From assembly GCF_014803725.1 (NCBI RefSeq), contig NZ_JAAVBE010000018.1, forward strand, positions 1-52,030: a DNA stretch of 52,030 bases, given 5' to 3'. This document shows positions 31,751 through 42,514 of this stretch, one piece after another (the stretch's first letter is position 1; every line of letters starts with the position of its first letter). The notes below the pieces were generated by a model, which saw only the letters and a list, made by a program, of their open reading frames with translations, had not been told where the DNA came from and searched no databases. A program made the position numbers and the translations under genes. The DNA is from Desulfovibrio sp. (GTDB lineage: Bacteria; Desulfobacterota; Desulfovibrionia; Desulfovibrionales; Desulfovibrionaceae).

Positions 31751-32674
31751 ATGGACCTGCTCCCGATCAAAGCCCTTTCCGACGCCACACGCTTGCGGCT
31801 CGTGCATATCCTTCTCCATTATGAGCTTTCGGTCAATGAGCTTGTCCGTATCCTCGGCATGGGGCAGTCGCGCGTGTCGCGGCACCTCAAGATCCTCGCC
31901 GAAGCCGGTCTCCTGGCCTCGCGGCGCGACGGGCTGTGGGTCTTTTATTCCGCCCCTGCCAGTGGCCCCAGGCTCGCCTTTTTGCGCGCGGTGCTCCCCT
32001 TCGTGCCGGCTGACGCCGCCATGCGGGCCGACCTCAGCCTCGCCGCCCAAGTGCTGGAGGAGCGGGCGCGCCAGACACGCCAGTTTTTCAACGCCATCGC
32101 CGAAGACTGGGACGAGCTCAACCGCGAGGTCCTGGGGCCGCTCGACCTTGCGGGCATCGTGAGCGCGGCCTTGCCCGCCGGCTGCGGCACAGCTGTCGAC
32201 CTTGGTTGCGGCACCGGGGCCGTGCTCCACCGCCTCCTGCCCGACGCCGGCACACTCATCGGGGTGGACGGCTCCGCGCGCATGCTCGACCTCTGCCGCC
32301 GCCGCTTCCACGACGAGGAGCTGGCCCGCGGCAAGGTCTCGCTGCGCATCGGCGAGCTCAGCCACCTGCCCCTGCGCGACCAGGAGGCGGACTTCGCCTG
32401 CATCAACCTTGTGCTCCACCACCTGCCTGTCCCGGCCGAAGGCCTCGCCGAGGCGCGGCGCATCATGTCGCCCGGCGGCACGCTCTTTCTGGCCGACTTT
32501 TTGAGCCACAACGACGAGACCATGCGCAGCCGCTATGGCGACCACTGGCTCGGCTTTGACGAGGACACCCTGCACGCCGCACTCGACCGCGCCGGTTTCG
32601 CAGCCGCACAGTGCCGACGCGAGCCTGTGGGCCGCGGCCTCACCCTCTTGCTCATGACGGCGACGGCCCGCTGA
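31751..32674 (+). CDS. sahR: ArsR-family regulator fused to SAM-methyltransferase fold (SahR-like)
   Basis: A 307-residue two-domain protein. Residues about 5-85 are an ArsR winged helix ([20 protein letters not shown], then [20 protein letters not shown]). Residues about 130-300 are a class I methyltransferase fold with motif I in [15 protein letters not shown] and the acidic loop in [11 protein letters not shown]. SahR regulators of Desulfobacterota have this architecture and use the fold to sense S-adenosylhomocysteine, derepressing methionine-cycle genes. It lies 50 bases upstream of ahcY and behind a palindromic operator. The start follows AAGGATAG. An active methyltransferase cannot be excluded from sequence alone. 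Confidence 0.8.
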   Translation: MDLLPIKALSDATRLRLVHILLHYELSVNELVRILGMGQSRVSRHLKILAEAGLLASRRDGLWVFYSAPASGPRLAFLRAVLPFVPADAAMRADLSLAAQVLEERARQTRQFFNAIAEDWDELNREVLGPLDLAGIVSAALPAGCGTAVDLGCGTGAVLHRLLPDAGTLIGVDGSARMLDLCRRRFHDEELARGKVSLRIGELSHLPLRDQEADFACINLVLHHLPVPAEGLAEARRIMSPGGTLFLADFLSHNDETMRSRYGDHWLGFDEDTLHAALDRAGFAAAQCRREPVGRGLTLLLMTATAR

Positions 32675-32724
32675 GGGACGCCCGCCATTCCCTGCCATCA
32701 ATCCAACCCGCAAAGGAGTTGACC

Positions 32725-34146
32725 ATGACCAAACCTCTCGACCTTTCCCTGCCCTACAAGGTGGCGGACATCAAGCTCGCCGATTTCGGCCGCAAGGAGA
32801 TGCAGCTTTCCGAACGCGAGATGCCCGGCCTCATGGAGTGCATCCGCAAATACGGCCCTTCCAAGCCGCTCAAGGGGCTGAAGCTCTCCGGCTCGCTGCA
32901 CATGACCATCCAGACGGCCATGCTCATCAAGACCCTGCACGCCCTGGGCGCCGACATCCGCTGGGCCTCGTGCAACATTTTCTCCACCCAGGACCACGCC
33001 GCCGCGGCCGTGGCGGACATGGGCCTCGCCGCGGTGTTCGCCTGGAAGGGCGAGACCCTTGAGGATTACTGGTGGTGCACGGAAATGGCCCTCACCTGGC
33101 CGGACGGCTCCGGGCCCGACCTTATCGTGGACGACGGCGGCGACGCGACCCTGCTCATCCACAAGGGCGTGGAGGCCGAGAACGAGCCCTCGCTGCTTGA
33201 GCAGAAGACCGACAACAAGGAGCTCCAGTGCGTGCTCGACCGGCTGGCGCTGCGCTTCAAGGAAGAGCCGCGCCACTGGCAGAAGGTGGCGGCCGTGGTC
33301 AAGGGCGTGTCGGAAGAGACCACCACGGGCGTGCACCGGCTCTATCAGCTCGAGAAGGAGGGCAAGCTGCTCTTCCCGGCCATCAACGTGAACGATTCCG
33401 TCACCAAGTCCAAGTTCGACAATCTCTACGGCTGCCGCGAGTCACTGGCCGACGGAATCAAGCGCGCCACGGACATCATGGTGGCCGGCAAGGTGGTGGT
33501 CGTGTGCGGCTATGGCGACGTGGGCAAGGGCTGCGCCCAGTCCATGCGCGGCTTCGGGGCGCGCGTGCTTGTCACCGAGATCGACCCCATCTGCGCGCTC
33601 CAGGCGGCCATGGAGGGCTTTGAGGTCGTCACTGTCGAGGACGCGCTGGCCGAGGGCGACATCTTCGTCACCTGCACGGGCAATTACCACGTCATCACCG
33701 GCGAGCACATGGAAGGCATGAAGGACGAGGCCATCGTCTGCAATATCGGCCACTTCGACAACGAGATCGACATGGCCTACCTGGAGCGCACCCCGGGCGT
33801 GACCAAGATCAATATCAAGCCCCAGGTGGACAAGTGGACGCTCAAGTCCGGCCGCAGCATCATCGTGCTGGCCGAGGGGCGCCTCGTCAACCTGGGTTGC
33901 GCCACAGGGCATGCCAGCTTCGTCATGTCCAACAGCTTCACCAACCAGACCCTCGCGCAGATCAAGCTCGCCACCGAGAAGCTCGAAAACCGCGTCTACA
34001 CCCTGCCCAAGGAGCTGGACGAGGAAGTGGCGCGCCTGCACCTCGCGCGCCTCGGCGCCAAGCTGACCAGGCTCACGCCCGAACAGGCCGAATATATCGG
34101 CGTCAAGGTCGAGGGTCCCTACAAGAACGAAATGTACCGCTATTGA
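32725..34146 (+). CDS. ahcY: adenosylhomocysteinase (S-adenosylhomocysteine hydrolase)
   Basis: A 473-residue NAD-dependent enzyme that splits S-adenosylhomocysteine into adenosine and homocysteine, removing the inhibitor of methyltransferases. Visible signatures: [35 protein letters not shown], the NAD-binding [17 protein letters not shown], and the C-terminal [20 protein letters not shown] with the terminal KNEMYRY. Length is normal. The ATG at 32725 follows AAAGGAG. It is cotranscribed with the SahR-like gene and followed by a terminator. Confidence 0.98.
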   Translation: MTKPLDLSLPYKVADIKLADFGRKEMQLSEREMPGLMECIRKYGPSKPLKGLKLSGSLHMTIQTAMLIKTLHALGADIRWASCNIFSTQDHAAAAVADMGLAAVFAWKGETLEDYWWCTEMALTWPDGSGPDLIVDDGGDATLLIHKGVEAENEPSLLEQKTDNKELQCVLDRLALRFKEEPRHWQKVAAVVKGVSEETTTGVHRLYQLEKEGKLLFPAINVNDSVTKSKFDNLYGCRESLADGIKRATDIMVAGKVVVVCGYGDVGKGCAQSMRGFGARVLVTEIDPICALQAAMEGFEVVTVEDALAEGDIFVTCTGNYHVITGEHMEGMKDEAIVCNIGHFDNEIDMAYLERTPGVTKINIKPQVDKWTLKSGRSIIVLAEGRLVNLGCATGHASFVMSNSFTNQTLAQIKLATEKLENRVYTLPKELDEEVARLHLARLGAKLTRLTPEQAEYIGVKVEGPYKNEMYRY

Positions 34147-34169
34147 CGAGACGGAAAAATCGGCAGCAG

Positions 34170-34208
34170 GGCCGGGGCGGCGTGCAGGCGCCGTTCCGGC
34201 CTTTCTTT
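34170..34208 (+). terminator. intrinsic terminator after ahcY
   Basis: GGCCGGGGCGGCG and CGCCGTTCCGGCC pair fully if two G-T wobbles are allowed, followed by TTTCTTT. Confidence 0.75.
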
Positions 34209-34264
34209 ATGGATTTATGAAGGGGGAGGGATTTACATCGCTCTACTGGCAAGCATTGACGACG

Positions 34265-34333
34265 CCGGTGGCGCCCCGCAGTACCGCCGGGTACCAATCC
34301 TTGCGCAAACGCGCGAAGCAGGGGCGCCACCGG
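34265..34333. other. 69-base strongly structured segment, possible small RNA
   Basis: A 13-bp perfect outer stem (CCGGTGGCGCCCC with GGGGCGCCACCGG) encloses an inner hairpin GTACC-gccg-GGTAC (34281-34294) and a TTGCGCAA-containing segment. It lies between two convergent genes with no coding sequence. It does not match 4.5S RNA, tmRNA or any riboswitch I know. Confidence 0.4.
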
Positions 34334-34403
34334 GATAGCCCATCCCGTGGGCGTGAGGCGAGCGCGCCGCGTGAAAACCGCTTCCGACGCCTCGGGAGAC
34401 GGC

Positions 34404-34679
34404 CTATTCGTCGCCCCAGGCCGAGTCCTCGCCGGCGGCGTCTTCCAAGGCTTTGTAGCCGCGTACGGCCAGATAGAGGACGCCGTCCGGCGCTTCCTCC
34501 ACGAGGCCCGTGGCCTCCACGGCCACATTGACTTCATCATCAAGGTCAACACCGGCCCCGCGCGGGAGGATGCGGTACTCCGTGCCATCCTGGACAATGG
34601 CCACGCTCGCCTGGCGCGCGTCCACCGCACGCGGGAGGCTCGACACATAGCCTCTGACTGTTACGGGACTCTTGCTCAT
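34404..34679 (-). CDS. hypothetical protein, 91 aa, possible OB-fold
   Basis: Not recognised by name. The sequence SPVTVRGYVSSLPRAVDARQ, then ASVAIVQDGTEYRILPRGAG and EVNVAVEATGLVEEAPDG alternates hydrophobic residues as in a small beta barrel, with an acidic tail (DAAGEDSAWGDE). The start at 34679 is chosen over a longer frame because an AGGCGG sequence precedes it and the upstream residues are not protein-like. Convergent with ahcY. The region 34680-35045 shows no gene. Confidence 0.6.
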   Translation of the reverse strand: MSKSPVTVRGYVSSLPRAVDARQASVAIVQDGTEYRILPRGAGVDLDDEVNVAVEATGLVEEAPDGVLYLAVRGYKALEDAAGEDSAWGDE

Positions 34680-35045
34680 AGCCGCCTGCGCCTCTGTAAC
34701 ATGGGATTTTTTTCTCCATAGCGTGTTTCCCCGCACAACGCAAGGCAGAGCCCGCATGCCCATCATGGCGCATTCCCGTGGCCCCAGCCATTTTTCACTT
34801 TCTTCGCAGGGATATATCTCCAGAACGCGCATTGCGCTTCACGAGGCCTCTGAGCGGCACGCGTCCTTTTATCCCATATTTTCTGTCCCCCCCTCTGCCC
34901 TACCGCATTGCTCGTTACGACTGCCTGGTCAGCCCGGCTGGGCACCCGGCATGGCTCAAGTTTTTGCCGCAGACGCCGATAAGAAGAAGGAAAGCATCCC
35001 GTGGGGAAGTGCCCCCCTGATCTCCCAAGCCCGTGCGGAAGTGTC

Positions 35046-35546
35046 ATGCGCTGTTTTTTGCCGCTTTGTCCCCGTTTCCTGCGCTGTGCGCCGCTGCTGC
35101 TTTGCCTGCTCCTGCTTGGGGGCTGCGGCTTTTTCGGGCAAAGGACAGCTGACAGCGGCCCCGCCCCGGTCAAGGCGCATAAGGTGGTGAAGACCGCATA
35201 CAGCCAGATGGGCAAGCAGTACCGCTCCGGCGGCGCCTCACCGCAAAAGGGCTTTGACTGCTCCGGGCTCATCTGGTGGGCCTACCGGCAGCACGGCGTC
35301 AGCGTGCCGCGCATCACCACGGACCAGGCCAAGACCGGCCATGCCGTGCCCAAGGCGCGCCCAAGGCCGGGCGACATCGTTGTCTTTCGCACCGGCAACA
35401 GCCCGCGAGGCCTCCATACCGGCATCTACGCCGGCGGCGGCTCCTTCATCCACAGCCCGCGCAAGGGCGAGCGCGTGCGCATGGAAAGCCTGGATGTCCC
35501 CTACTGGAAGAGCAAGCTCATTGCCGTGCGCCGCGTCGTGCATTAA
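35046..35546 (+). CDS. NlpC/P60-family cell-wall hydrolase lipoprotein
   Basis: A 166-residue peptidoglycan endopeptidase anchored as a lipoprotein. The signal peptide ends in a lipobox (LLLLGGC, Cys27). The NlpC/P60 domain has catalytic Cys72 in FDCSGLIWW, His124 in LHTGIY and a third polar residue, probably His136 (FIHSP). Enzymes of this type cut the D-gamma-glutamyl-diamino acid bond in stem peptides. The ATG at 35046 is chosen over 35001 because it starts the signal peptide. Downstream 35547-35842 shows no gene. Confidence 0.9.
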   Translation: MRCFLPLCPRFLRCAPLLLCLLLLGGCGFFGQRTADSGPAPVKAHKVVKTAYSQMGKQYRSGGASPQKGFDCSGLIWWAYRQHGVSVPRITTDQAKTGHAVPKARPRPGDIVVFRTGNSPRGLHTGIYAGGGSFIHSPRKGERVRMESLDVPYWKSKLIAVRRVVH

Positions 35547-35842
35547 GTACGGCTCCGCAACCGCACAGGCCTGGGCGCCAGCTCACCTTTCCACGCCTCT
35601 TTCTCGCATACGCCCCCTCCCTCATTGCCATCTTTATCGGCACACGTTTCGCCACATCCTGCGCGGTGGCACGCCGGTCTACTCTCCCCTCTCACTTCGT
35701 TGATGACTTGCGCATTGTCGCGGCTTGCCCGCGCAATTGCGGACTTGCTTTTTTTACCGGCATGGCCTACTTCTAAAAAATCTTGAGATGCAGAGTGCGC
35801 CGGTTCGCCGCCAAGGCTCTTCGGCGCGTAAAGGGGGCACCC

Positions 35843-36436
35843 ATGAGCAACGCGCCGGCCGACGACAGCCTGTTGAGCATTGCTGATATTTCCCGCCACT
35901 TTTCCCTGCCCGAATCCACCACGCGCTATTATTGCAAGCGCTTTGCGGCCTTTATCCCGAGCGTTGGCGAGGGGCGCAGGCGCCGCTACCGCAAGGAGAC
36001 GCTTGAGGTGGTATCAGCCATCCTTGAAGAAATGCAGAAATCCCGTACGGCTGCCGCTGTTGAGGTCGCGCTGGATGCCCGCTTTCCCCGCAATGCGCTC
36101 GCCCTCAGCAATGAGCACGAGTGCGCCGCGGTGAACAGCGCGCCCCCGAGCCTGCTTTCCGCAGGGGCGCTGCACCTGCTCGAGCGCCAGACCCACGCCC
36201 TCGAACTCATCGCCGAGCTCATGCGCCTCTTTTTGGAACGCGTCCCGCCGCAGGCCGGCGCAGGTTCCGACCTTGGACGGGAGCAGGAACGCTTGCGCAC
36301 CGATCTGGAGACCTTGCGCCTGCTCCTGCAAAATTCCGAAAAAACGCAACAGGAAGACCTCGAACAATTGCGGACATGGATGCAGAGGCTCGTCCGCCAG
36401 CGCGGGATGGCAGCCCAGGACAGCCCCGCCAACTGA
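35843..36436 (+). CDS. MerR-like helix-turn-helix protein with coiled-coil C-terminus
   Basis: A 197-residue protein. Residues about 10-70 are a MerR-type winged helix: LLSIADISRHFSLPESTTRY, then YCKRFAAFIPSVGEGRRRRY. The C-terminal half is helical with a likely coiled coil (about 140-185). There are no effector-binding cysteines or small-ligand domain, so it resembles structural or nucoid-associated MerR-like proteins. AAAGGGGG lies 6 bases before the ATG at 35843. Targets unknown; neighbours read outward. Confidence 0.75.
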   Translation: MSNAPADDSLLSIADISRHFSLPESTTRYYCKRFAAFIPSVGEGRRRRYRKETLEVVSAILEEMQKSRTAAAVEVALDARFPRNALALSNEHECAAVNSAPPSLLSAGALHLLERQTHALELIAELMRLFLERVPPQAGAGSDLGREQERLRTDLETLRLLLQNSEKTQQEDLEQLRTWMQRLVRQRGMAAQDSPAN

Positions 36437-36577
36437 CCCCGGCTGCTCGGCAGCCAGACTTTCCCCTCGCCTTTCGTGACTGTCCGTAGGCCGTCAATCA
36501 GCATTGCGGCCTGTTGCGGCAATGCTATGAACGCAAGGGGGTCCTCCCTCCCCGGTCATCTCCCCGATCTTCCATGA

Positions 36578-36612
36578 CAAAAACGCCCGGCGCCATGCTA
36601 CGCCGGGCGTTT
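36578..36612 (-). terminator. intrinsic terminator of the DsbA-like gene
   Basis: AAACGCCCGGCG and CGCCGGGCGTTT form a 12-bp stem with an 8-base loop; on the minus strand it runs into TTTTTGTC. It lies 43 bases beyond the stop at 36655. Confidence 0.8.
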
Positions 36613-36654
36613 CGCACTGAGGAAAATCCTCCTCTCAGGCTCGCTATCGCAACC

Positions 36655-37464
36655 CTATTGCGCATTTTTCTTTCCGCTTGCCGCCATCTCCACGGCATCG
36701 CGGAAAAGATCCAGCGGGAGCGCCCCACGCACCACAAGGTCATTCACAAGAAAATAGGGTGTCCCTTCCACGCCGAGCTTCTGGGCCTCTTTCTGGTCTT
36801 CGGCCATGATGTCCGTGACCTTTTTGCTGCGCACATCCTTGCCCAGCCGCTTCATGTCCACGCCCAGTTTTTGTGCGCTCTCCTTGATGAAGGGCTCGCC
36901 TTCGGCCAGCAGGCGGTCACGATTGGCGAACATGAGGTCATGGAATTCCCAGGCCTTGCCTTCATCCTGCTGGGCAATGGCGATGAAATAGGCCGAGGCG
37001 ATGCCACCAGGGCCTTTTTCATCAAGGGGCAGGTGCTTGAAGACCAGGCTCACATCATCGCCATAAGTCTTGCGCAGGGCGTCCACATTCTTTGAGGCCT
37101 GTTCGCAAAAATGGCAGGTGAAATCAGAAAAGGCCACGATGCGCACCTTGGCGTCGCTCTTGCCGCGCACCGGCCGCCCCTCGAGCTTTATGCTCTTGGG
37201 CGCCTGCATATCCTTGCGCCACTGCACTTCGAGATTATGCTTGCGCCTAAGGTTGGAGCCCTGCTGCGCGATGTCCAGCACGGCCTCGCTGTTGCGCCGC
37301 AAGACATCCAGCACCAGCTCGGGCCGTTCGCGCAGCAGTGTTTCCAGCGCGGCCGCGAGCGCGGGGTCCACCGCCTGCTCCGCTGCCCGGACACCCCCCA
37401 CTGGGGGGAGCGAGAGCGCTGCGCCAAAAATTAGGGCACCCAGGAAATGAAGCGGAATTTTCAT
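36655..37464 (-). CDS. exported DsbA-family thiol:disulfide oxidoreductase
   Basis: A 269-residue periplasmic thioredoxin-fold protein. A signal peptide (residues 1-27, hydrophobic HFLGALIFGAALSL, then VRA-AEQ) is followed by a helical N-terminal segment and then the active site FSDFTCHFCEQ (Cys117 and Cys120). The pattern resembles DsbA/DsbG/Com1-type proteins that form or isomerise disulfides. The cis-proline loop is in VEGTPYFLVND. The start at 37464 follows GGGGTG. The partner membrane oxidase (DsbB) is not visible here. Confidence 0.88.
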   Translation of the reverse strand: MKIPLHFLGALIFGAALSLPPVGGVRAAEQAVDPALAAALETLLRERPELVLDVLRRNSEAVLDIAQQGSNLRRKHNLEVQWRKDMQAPKSIKLEGRPVRGKSDAKVRIVAFSDFTCHFCEQASKNVDALRKTYGDDVSLVFKHLPLDEKGPGGIASAYFIAIAQQDEGKAWEFHDLMFANRDRLLAEGEPFIKESAQKLGVDMKRLGKDVRSKKVTDIMAEDQKEAQKLGVEGTPYFLVNDLVVRGALPLDLFRDAVEMAASGKKNAQ

Positions 37465-37698
37465 ATTTTTCACCCCAGAAATTCGTGAAAGTTGCCCAAA
37501 AGAAGCTGCGCCACCCTGCTGCAATGCCCTGTGGCGCCCGCATTATCTAGGTTTTCATAGCCTGAAGCAGCCATGGACGCAAGCCCCGCGGAGACGATTC
37601 CCCTTCCCTCCCCAAGTCCCTGCTCACACACCGACACCTTGACTCCACGCCGCTCCTTTTTTACAACCCATCACACAAGGCGGACACTTCCTCTGTCA

Positions 37699-37714
37699 TG
37701 TTTCACGTGAAACA
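37699..37714. promoter_or_regulatory. parS: parS site 1
   Basis: TGTTTCACGTGAAACA is a perfect match to the ParB-binding parS palindrome, extended to a 24-bp palindrome by GTCA and TGAC. It lies about 200 bases upstream of parA. Confidence 0.95.
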
Positions 37715-37774
37715 TGACGAAAGTTTCCGTCCAGCATGAAATTTTTTTCTGTGCGCTCACAGCCTCAAGCGCAA

Positions 37775-37790
37775 TGTTTCATGTGAAACA
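37775..37790. promoter_or_regulatory. parS: parS site 2
   Basis: TGTTTCATGTGAAACA differs from the parS consensus by one base (T for C in the centre). It is 76 bases from site 1. The remaining 37465-37899 interval shows no gene. Confidence 0.9.
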
Positions 37791-37878
37791 TCATTGAGCC
37801 GCACGTGAGCTGGCTTCACCACCAGGAATCGGAAAAAATGCTCCCCGCCTGCTGTCCCGCAGTGCCAGCAGCTCATAA

Positions 37879-39077
<1,199 letters not shown>

Positions 39078-39338
39078 GGCGGCTCCTGCGAGTGTGGCGT
39101 GGGGAACGCGTTGGAAGACTGTGGGGAGAGCGCATTGCGCCTGAGGTGGGGCGCGGCTGCGTGGAGTGAAGCGTGTTGTACCTTGTGGGATGCAAAAAGG
39201 CAAAATGAATCTGGAGCGCCCTGTCTGCGCATTTCAGACTGGCGCATTGCGTTTGAAGGATGGCGCCTGAGCATGCGCGGGCGCGGGCTACAGGCATCAT
39301 CTATCCGGCAACAAGCTGCAAGCAAGAGGGGAGTGGTC

Positions 39339-40262
39339 ATGGCGACGAACGCACGGGGATTGGGCCGGGGGCTGGACGCCCTGTTCGAGGGCTCTGCGCA
39401 ACAACGCGCACCAGTTGAGCCGCCGCGCACCCTGCCCATCTCCGCCCTTGTGGCCAATCCCGCGCAACCACGGCGCACCTTCACCGAGGAAGCGCTGGAC
39501 GAGTTGGCGGACTCCATCCGCCAGCAGGGCATTATCCAACCCTTGCTGGTTCGCCCCCTGGAGGACGGGGAGCGCTTCCAGATCGTGGCCGGCGAGCGCC
39601 GCTGGCGGGCAGCCGAAAAAGCGGGCCTTGCCGAGGTGCCGGTCTATGTGCGTGCCATGGACGAGCAGGAAGCCATGGCCGCCGCGCTTATCGAGAATCT
39701 GCAACGCGAAGACCTCAACCCCGTTGAGGAAGCTGAAGCCCTCAACGCCCTGCGCACAACCCTGGACATTACTCAGGAGGAGCTTGCGGCGCGCCTTGGC
39801 CGCAGCCGCCCGGCAATAGCCAATGCCCTGCGCCTGCTCCAGCTCGGTGAAGCCGCGCTTGCCGATTTGCGGGAAGGGCGCATCACTGCCGGCCACGGAC
39901 GCTGCCTCGTGGGCGTGGGCGAGGGCGACGCGGCCGAAGCCCTGCGCCAGCGCATTGTCCTCACGGGCATGACCGTGCGCGAGGCCGAAGAGGCGGTCGC
40001 CCACCTGCGGGATACGGGCACCTATCCCTGGGAAGCGGAAGCTGGCGCACCTGCCGGGCACGAACGCAAGGCCGCAGCCACGCGCACGCCCCTTGCGCAA
40101 CCACTCGAAGAGCTGCGCGAGCGCCTGTCCAGTGCCCTTGACCGGCAGGTGCGCATCAGCGGCACGCAGAGAAAGGGGCGCATCACCCTCGCCTATACGA
40201 GCCCGGAGGATCTTGCCGCCCTGCTCGCGCGTCTGGGCCTGGACAGCCAGGAAGCCGGCTAA
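39339..40262 (+). CDS. parB: chromosome partition protein ParB
   Basis: A 307-residue ParB/Spo0J protein that binds parS and spreads on DNA. It begins with MATNARGLGRGLDALF, then the CTPase/N-domain boxes (SIRQQGIIQPLLVRP, GERRWRAAEKAGL, LIENLQREDLNPVEEA) and the helix-turn-helix (ITQEELAARLGRSRPAIANA). The C-terminal dimerisation region follows a Pro/Ala linker. The start at 39339 has GAGGGGAG upstream; the open frame to 39099 is not ParB-like. It is separated from parA by the antisense gene, so it needs its own promoter. Confidence 0.97.
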   Translation: MATNARGLGRGLDALFEGSAQQRAPVEPPRTLPISALVANPAQPRRTFTEEALDELADSIRQQGIIQPLLVRPLEDGERFQIVAGERRWRAAEKAGLAEVPVYVRAMDEQEAMAAALIENLQREDLNPVEEAEALNALRTTLDITQEELAARLGRSRPAIANALRLLQLGEAALADLREGRITAGHGRCLVGVGEGDAAEALRQRIVLTGMTVREAEEAVAHLRDTGTYPWEAEAGAPAGHERKAAATRTPLAQPLEELRERLSSALDRQVRISGTQRKGRITLAYTSPEDLAALLARLGLDSQEAG

Positions 40263-40271
40263 AGGATTTGC

Positions 40272-40316
40272 GGCGCTGAACTTTTCGGCAATTGCGCAAC
40301 AGTACGCTTCAGCGCC
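40272..40316. terminator. hairpin between convergent parB and rsmB
   Basis: GGCGCTGAA and TTCAGCGCC form a perfect 9-bp stem with a 27-base loop; it overlaps the end of rsmB. No T-run, so weak as an intrinsic terminator. Confidence 0.35.
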
Positions 40317-41688
40317 GGCGCAGGAGAGCCCCGTACATGCCCTCCAGCCATGGGTGATCCATGGGCGTGGTCCACGAGCGCACGAGTTCCAGCCCTCTTT
40401 CCCGTTCAAGAAGGGCGGCGACAACTTCTTCATTTTCCTGCGGGTTGAGCGTACAGGTGAGGTAGGCGAGCTCGCGCCCGGGCTGGAGGCGCGTGGCGAG
40501 CGCAGTCAGGATGCGGACTTGCGTTCGCGGATACGACCGCAATATTTCCCGGCTCCGCCTCCCGGGAAAGCGGATGTCCGGGCGGCGGGCGAGAACGCCC
40601 AGGCCGCTGCAGGGGGCATCGACCAGAATATGCCCGCTCCAGCGGCTCAAAGGCGGCATCGCCGCATCCGCAAGCGCGAGCAGTAATGGCGCGGCCCCAG
40701 CCGAATCACAAAGCGCCGCAAGGCGCGAAAGCCGGGCCAAAGAAGTGTCTGTGGCGAGCCGTACCGGCACACCGGCCTCAAGCAGGGCCAGGGACTTGCC
40801 GCCAACGCCGGCGCAGGCGTCCCACACCGGTTCCCGCCAAGCATCGAGCCCGAGTTCGGCAAGCACGGCTTGCGAACCTGCGGATTGAAAGGCCAGAAGG
40901 CCAGATTCCCGCAACTGTGCAGGCGTTTGGCCAAGGACTTCTTCCGGGAGCGCACCGGGAGCAAAAGCCATGCCCCAGGCGCCGAGAGATGCGCGCTCAG
41001 CCTCGGGCACAGCAGCGGCAAGCGCATCACGGAGCGCCGCTGACTGCGGATGCCGCGCATTGATGCGGATCCCCGTCCATGGGCGCTGGAAACTGCGCCG
41101 CATGAGCGCAAGCGCGCCTTCCTCGCCATAGGCATCCCGCCAAAGATCCGCAATGCTTTCGGGCAGACTCCAGAAACGGCAGGCTGCGCGCCATTGCCGA
41201 ACTGCGTGCTCGTCTCTAGCATCTTCGTACCACGCCTGCTCCAAGGGGGCCTGGCCCAGGCGTTGGAGCGAGCGCAAAACGCCGTTAGCAACGCGCGCGA
41301 GCCGGACGCCATAGCGGTGCTCCACCTGCTTCACGGCCTCGGAGATGGCCGCATGAGCGGGGATACCGTCCTGAAAGAGCAGGCTGTGGATGGCAATGGC
41401 AAGAATGTGGCGCATGGGCCGGGGCAGCCCCTGCGGCTTGCGCAGGAGCCGCGCAAGGATGGCCTCTGTGCGGATGCGCTCCCTCGCGCTGCCATAGGCA
41501 AGCTCTGAGGCGAGGCGCCGTTCCCGGCCCGGCGCAGGACTTGCGGCAAGCACGCTGTCCACCGCCGCCTGCACGGGCGTGCCCTCATCCATGAGTGCAA
41601 GCGCCCGCAGCGCGAGCTCGCGGGCATCGGGGGATGCCGCATCTGCGCCATGGCTGCGTTTGCTGCGGCCGTGCCCACTCCCGCTCAT
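40309..41688 (-). CDS. rsmB: 16S rRNA (cytosine-967-C5)-methyltransferase RsmB
   Basis: A 459-residue RNA methyltransferase with an N-terminal NusB-like helical domain (about 20-150) and a C-terminal SAM-dependent domain. The SAM loop is VWDACAGVGGKSLALLEAG; the catalytic motifs are VDAPCSGLGVLARRPDIR (motif IV, Pro-Cys) and LTCTLNPQENE (motif VI, catalytic Cys). It methylates C967 of 16S rRNA. Its start overlaps the stop of the DUF116 gene by 4 bases (ATGA), so it is coupled within the def-fmt run. Confidence 0.93.
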   Translation of the reverse strand: MSGSGHGRSKRSHGADAASPDARELALRALALMDEGTPVQAAVDSVLAASPAPGRERRLASELAYGSARERIRTEAILARLLRKPQGLPRPMRHILAIAIHSLLFQDGIPAHAAISEAVKQVEHRYGVRLARVANGVLRSLQRLGQAPLEQAWYEDARDEHAVRQWRAACRFWSLPESIADLWRDAYGEEGALALMRRSFQRPWTGIRINARHPQSAALRDALAAAVPEAERASLGAWGMAFAPGALPEEVLGQTPAQLRESGLLAFQSAGSQAVLAELGLDAWREPVWDACAGVGGKSLALLEAGVPVRLATDTSLARLSRLAALCDSAGAAPLLLALADAAMPPLSRWSGHILVDAPCSGLGVLARRPDIRFPGRRSREILRSYPRTQVRILTALATRLQPGRELAYLTCTLNPQENEEVVAALLERERGLELVRSWTTPMDHPWLEGMYGALLRRR

Positions 41689-42512
41689 GGCTGCTCCGCG
41701 TTTGCGGATGACCCGGGCGCAGGCAACAGGAAGCGCGACAGCGCATCTTCCACAGCAGCAAGGGGGACGAGTGTATCTCGGCAGGGGCCGTGGGGCCGCT
41801 CGTTGAGCACGCCGAAAACAGGCAAGGGATAGCTGTCCTGGATGCCGGAAACAAGGTCGCGCTCACAGGCCACCGCAATGATGCATCGCGGACGACACTC
41901 GACAACGATGCGGCGCGCAATGGTGCCCCCGGTGGCAAGGGCAAAACGGAAGCCAAGCCTGTCGCGCAGGTCGAGCAGCGGGCCTATCTGGCAGGCGCCG
42001 CAGCGCTGGCAATTGTCGGGTTGCGGGGAAACACGGTGCCGGCAGCGGCTGTTCTGCACGCAATGCGGCAGGAGCAGGAGCAGGTCCCGCGCGGGCACGC
42101 GGATGCCCTCCGCAAGGACAAGCTCATTGTTGACTTTGACGAAGGAGCGGCGCACCGCCGTGCGCCCGATGCCGCACAGGCGCCCCAGGCTCTCCATAAA
42201 GGGCAGGAACAACCTGAGCAGCACATGCCGGACCCAGGAGATGCCGGGAAGGCGCCGGCCGGTATAGATATGGAAGATGAGGCTGGCGCAGAGCCACGCC
42301 AGGAGGATGATGCCCGCAAGCCCAAAGCCCACGCTGAGAAGCGGCAGCCAGGAGGCGGTCACGCCGGGCAGCAGCCACGGCAGCACGAGAAAGGCGAAAA
42401 GCGTAAGGCAGACCGCTACGCAGCTCGCCACCATGAGGCCGATGAAGATGCGCTTGCGGCCCCCGCCATATTGCGCCGGCGGCAGCGAATGCGGCGACTT
42501 GGCCGGCCACAT
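41685..42512 (-). CDS. DUF116 membrane protein
   Basis: A 275-residue DUF116 family protein, of unknown biochemistry. The N-terminus has two membrane segments (about 20-45 IFIGLMVASCVAVCLTLFAF, and 58-82 LLSVGFGLAGIILLAWLCAS). The soluble part has the family's cysteine sets: HCVQNSRC, NCQRCGACQIG and the later ECRPRCIIAVACERD, suggesting a metal or Fe-S site. In deltaproteobacteria it is commonly placed between fmt and rsmB, as here, with 2-base and minus-4-base junctions. Confidence 0.88.
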   Translation of the reverse strand: MWPAKSPHSLPPAQYGGGRKRIFIGLMVASCVAVCLTLFAFLVLPWLLPGVTASWLPLLSVGFGLAGIILLAWLCASLIFHIYTGRRLPGISWVRHVLLRLFLPFMESLGRLCGIGRTAVRRSFVKVNNELVLAEGIRVPARDLLLLLPHCVQNSRCRHRVSPQPDNCQRCGACQIGPLLDLRDRLGFRFALATGGTIARRIVVECRPRCIIAVACERDLVSGIQDSYPLPVFGVLNERPHGPCRDTLVPLAAVEDALSRFLLPAPGSSANAEQP

Positions 42513-42514
42513 GG

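Noticed and set aside
34265..34333. Possible 4.5S (SRP) RNA
   Set aside because: The conserved GGAAG-type apical loop and asymmetric internal loop are absent, and the length and stem layout differ. Kept only as an unknown structured segment.
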